Under the pieces are notes generated by a model. It was not told where the DNA came from. It saw only the letters and a list, made by a program, of their open reading frames with translations, and made no database searches. Source: Pseudomonadota bacterium (lineage in GTDB: Bacteria > Pseudomonadota > Gammaproteobacteria > Steroidobacterales > Steroidobacteraceae). From it: a stretch of DNA of 43,137 bases. The translations under genes and the position numbers were made by a program. Location of the stretch: positions 1 to 43,137 of the forward strand of contig JAKAYU010000006.1 of NCBI GenBank assembly GCA_021809525.1. Direction: 5' to 3'. Numbering within the stretch: position 1 is the first letter of the stretch; each line of letters begins with the position of its first letter. Positions 41,269 to 43,137 of the stretch are shown one piece after another.

Positions 41269-42165
41269 ATGGATGCACCGACTGTCTACCGCACTTCACT
41301 GCGCGGCCTCGAGAAGATCCACGAGGGCAAGGTTCGCGACATCTATGCCGCGGGCCCCGACGCTCTGCTGATCGTGACGACCGACCGGCTGTCGGCCTTC
41401 GACGTGGTGCTGCCGGACCCGATCCCGGGCAAAGGACGGGTGTTGAACTGCATCTCGCAGTTCTGGTTCGAGCGCACCCGGCACATCGTCCCGAACCACC
41501 TGACCGGGCGCGCGCTCGACTCGGTGGTGAGTGACCCGGCCGAGCGCGCGCTGCTCGCCGAGCGAGCCGTGATCGTCAAGCGGCTGAAGGCGCTGCCGAT
41601 CGAGGCCGTGGTGCGCGGCTATCTCATCGGCTCGGGATGGAAGGATTACCAGAAGAGCGGCGCAGTGTGCGGCATCGCCCTGCCGGCGGGGCTCGCGCTC
41701 GCCGCGCCCCTGCCGGCACCGATCTTCACCCCGGCGACCAAGGCCGCCGCCGGCGAGCACGACGAGAACATCTCCTTCGCCGAGACCGAGCGGCTGATCG
41801 GCGCGCCACTCGCCGCGCAGGTGCGCGAGACCGCCATTGCGCTGTACGAGTTCGCCGCCGCCCACGCGCGCGCGCGCGGGATCATCATCGCCGACACCAA
41901 GTTCGAGTTCGGTCTCGACGAGCACGGCACGCTCACGCTCATCGACGAGGCGCTCACGCCCGACTCCTCGCGCTTCTGGCCGGCCGACGCCTACCGCCCG
42001 GGCGCGAGTCCGCCGAGCTTCGACAAGCAGTTCGTGCGCGATTACCTCGAGACGCTCGATTGGAACAAGCGCGCGCCGGGCCCGAAGCTGCCGCCCGAAA
42101 TCATCGCGCGCACCAGCCAGAAGTACCACGAGGCGCTGCGCAGGCTGACCGGACCGGCCGCATGA
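41269..42165 (+). CDS. purC: Phosphoribosylaminoimidazole-succinocarboxamide synthase
   Basis: PurC joins aspartate to CAIR with ATP, making SAICAR in purine synthesis. The 298-residue protein is of the longer form found in many bacteria and yeast Ade1 (E. coli 237). Motifs: [98 protein letters not shown] and [16 protein letters not shown]. The ATG at 41269 follows a -10 box with almost no leader. Its stop overlaps the rpe start (ATGA). Confidence 0.97.
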   Translation: MDAPTVYRTSLRGLEKIHEGKVRDIYAAGPDALLIVTTDRLSAFDVVLPDPIPGKGRVLNCISQFWFERTRHIVPNHLTGRALDSVVSDPAERALLAERAVIVKRLKALPIEAVVRGYLIGSGWKDYQKSGAVCGIALPAGLALAAPLPAPIFTPATKAAAGEHDENISFAETERLIGAPLAAQVRETAIALYEFAAAHARARGIIIADTKFEFGLDEHGTLTLIDEALTPDSSRFWPADAYRPGASPPSFDKQFVRDYLETLDWNKRAPGPKLPPEIIARTSQKYHEALRRLTGPAA

Positions 42166-42830
42166 GCGCGCACTGGATCGCCCCGTCCATCCTGTCGGCG
42201 GATTTCGCGCGGCTCGGGGAAGAAGTCGACGCCGTCATCGGCGCGGGGGCCGATCTGATCCACTTCGACGTGATGGACAACCATTACGTCCCGAATCTCA
42301 CCATCGGGCCGCTGGTGTGCGAGGCACTGCACAAGCGGGGCGTGAAGGCCCCGATCGACGTGCATCTGATGGTCCGTCCGGTCGACCGCATCGTGCCGGA
42401 TTTCGCGCGCGCCGGCGCCCGGTTCATCACCTTCCACCCCGAGGCGAGCGAGCACGTCGACCGCACCATCGAACTGATCCGCGAGCACGGCTGCCAGCCG
42501 GGCCTCGCGCTGAATCCGGCTACACCGCTCGAGTGGCTCGATTACACCCTGGAGAAGCTCGACCTGGTGCTGATCATGTCGGTCAATCCGGGCTTCGGCG
42601 GGCAGAAGTTCATCCCCTCGGCGCTCGGCAAGCTCGAGGCGGTCCGCCGGCGAATCGACGCGAGCGGCCGCGCGGTGCGGCTCGAGGTCGACGGGGGCGT
42701 GAAGGTTGAGAACATTCAGGCGTGCGCGCGCGCCGGGGCCGATACGTTCGTGGCCGGATCGGCCATCTTCGGCAGCCCGAACTACGCCGAGACGGTGCGC
42801 GCCATGCGCGCGCAGATCGCCGCTCTGTGA
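42162..42830 (+). CDS. rpe: Ribulose-phosphate 3-epimerase
   Basis: Rpe interconverts ribulose 5-phosphate and xylulose 5-phosphate. The 222-residue TIM barrel has the expected blocks: [78 protein letters not shown], and [31 protein letters not shown]. Metal-binding His and the two catalytic Asp residues are present. It starts within the purC stop (ATGA), so the two are probably coupled. Confidence 0.97.
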   Translation: MSAHWIAPSILSADFARLGEEVDAVIGAGADLIHFDVMDNHYVPNLTIGPLVCEALHKRGVKAPIDVHLMVRPVDRIVPDFARAGARFITFHPEASEHVDRTIELIREHGCQPGLALNPATPLEWLDYTLEKLDLVLIMSVNPGFGGQKFIPSALGKLEAVRRRIDASGRAVRLEVDGGVKVENIQACARAGADTFVAGSAIFGSPNYAETVRAMRAQIAAL

Positions 42831-42846
42831 CCGCCGCGCGCGGCGG
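42831..42846. repeat. 16-bp perfect palindrome between convergent rpe and crp-like genes
   Basis: CCGCCGCGCGCGGCGG, directly after the rpe stop, can form a 6-bp hairpin with a CGCG loop. It has no T tract on either side. It may act as a weak bidirectional terminator or simply reflect high GC. Confidence 0.3.
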
Positions 42847-42857
42847 TGTGCCGCGGA

Positions 42858-43137
42858 CTACTCTTCCTGACCGGAACCGGCCGGCCGCGCGCCCTTGCCG
42901 CTCTGCTTGACCGGCACCACCACCGGGCGGGTACGCATCTTCGGGCGCGCGTTGAACACGACGATGGTCTTGCCGGTGGCGCGCAGCAGGCCCTGATCCT
43001 CGAGCACCTTCAGGACGCGTCCGGCCATCTCGCGCGAGCAGCCGACCAGGCGCGAGAGCTCCTGGCGGCTCACCTTGATCTGCATGCCCTCGGGGTGCGT
43101 CATGGCGTCCGGCTCATCGCACAGGTTGTTGATGGCG
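42858..43137 (-). CDS. Crp/Fnr-family transcriptional regulator (C-terminal part; 5' end outside window)
   Basis: The frame is open to the right edge of the window. The visible 92 codons begin in the helix before the DNA-binding domain ([25 protein letters not shown]), continue with the helix-turn-helix [25 protein letters not shown] and the wing [12 protein letters not shown]. The CSREM(A)GRVL recognition helix is that of Crp/Vfr, so a cAMP-Crp-like DNA specificity is likely. The cAMP-binding N-terminal domain would lie outside. It has an unusual basic tail of about 25 residues ([18 protein letters not shown] onwards) beyond the usual Crp end. It converges with rpe. Confidence 0.88.
   Translation of the reverse strand, partial: AINNLCDEPDAMTHPEGMQIKVSRQELSRLVGCSREMAGRVLKVLEDQGLLRATGKTIVVFNARPKMRTRPVVVPVKQSGKGARPAGSGQEE

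Noticed and set aside
1-43137. CRISPR arrays, insertion sequences, prophage or toxin-antitoxin genes
   Set aside because: No regularly spaced direct repeats, transposase, integrase or phage structural motifs were seen on either strand.

Overview
The window is GC-rich, densely coding DNA from a Gram-negative bacterium, most likely a gammaproteobacterium. The best evidence is gene order. The block gcvP/gcvH/gcvT, ubiI-ubiH-pepP-ygfB, and divergently zapA, 6S RNA and 5-formyltetrahydrofolate cyclo-ligase is the arrangement known from E. coli, here with ispG and phhB inserted between gcvT and ubiI. Split gcvP subunits, a bacterial SET protein, DUF3014, a TIGR02449-type coiled coil and a type III ornithine decarboxylase suggest a lineage such as Xanthomonadales, Nevskiales or Steroidobacterales. 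That placement is an inference. No phage, insertion sequence, CRISPR array or tRNA was seen, so this is ordinary chromosome with housekeeping genes.

Layout. 1-5 kb: putA (start off the left edge), converging with a DUF255 thioredoxin-domain gene. 5-11 kb: rlmI, lgt, thyA, a SET-domain methyltransferase, kup and folA in one tight rightward run. 11-15.6 kb: an aromatic/aspartate aminotransferase (leftward), motA-motB behind a good sigma-28 promoter, then a BBP2-type porin with a possible sigma-54 promoter. 15.7-19 kb: a desaturase, a YebC-family regulator, and peptide deformylase divergent from a DUF3014 protein. 19-30 kb: an almost gapless leftward run headed by a tandem glycine riboswitch with a terminator: gcvT, gcvH, gcvPA, gcvPB, dgkA, a large tandem-protease/PDZ protein, sua5, ornithine decarboxylase, a HAD hydrolase and a HIT protein. 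30.4-32 kb: ispG and phhB. 32-36.5 kb: ygfB-pepP-ubiH-ubiI, an operon with overlapping genes. 36.6-39 kb: coiled-coil gene, zapA, 6S RNA, 5-FTHF cyclo-ligase, a tiny gene for a 17-residue Lys/Ala peptide, and rpiA. 39-43 kb: a YihY-type membrane protein, djlA, purC, rpe, and the C-terminal end of a Crp-type regulator running off the right edge.

One-carbon and folate metabolism recurs: the glycine cleavage system, ThyA, FolA, 5-FTHF cyclo-ligase and PurC are all here. The least ordinary items are (i) a complete 17-codon gene for MAKAKKKAAKKKAAKKK with its own promoter, strong Shine-Dalgarno and a 17-bp UUCG-capped hairpin; (ii) a 964-residue exported protein with the architecture of fungal Nma111 (active HtrA protease, PDZ pair, dead protease, PDZ pair); (iii) a SET-domain lysine methyltransferase with a basic tail; and (iv) several genes whose -10 box lies only 6-9 nt before the start codon, suggesting leaderless mRNAs.
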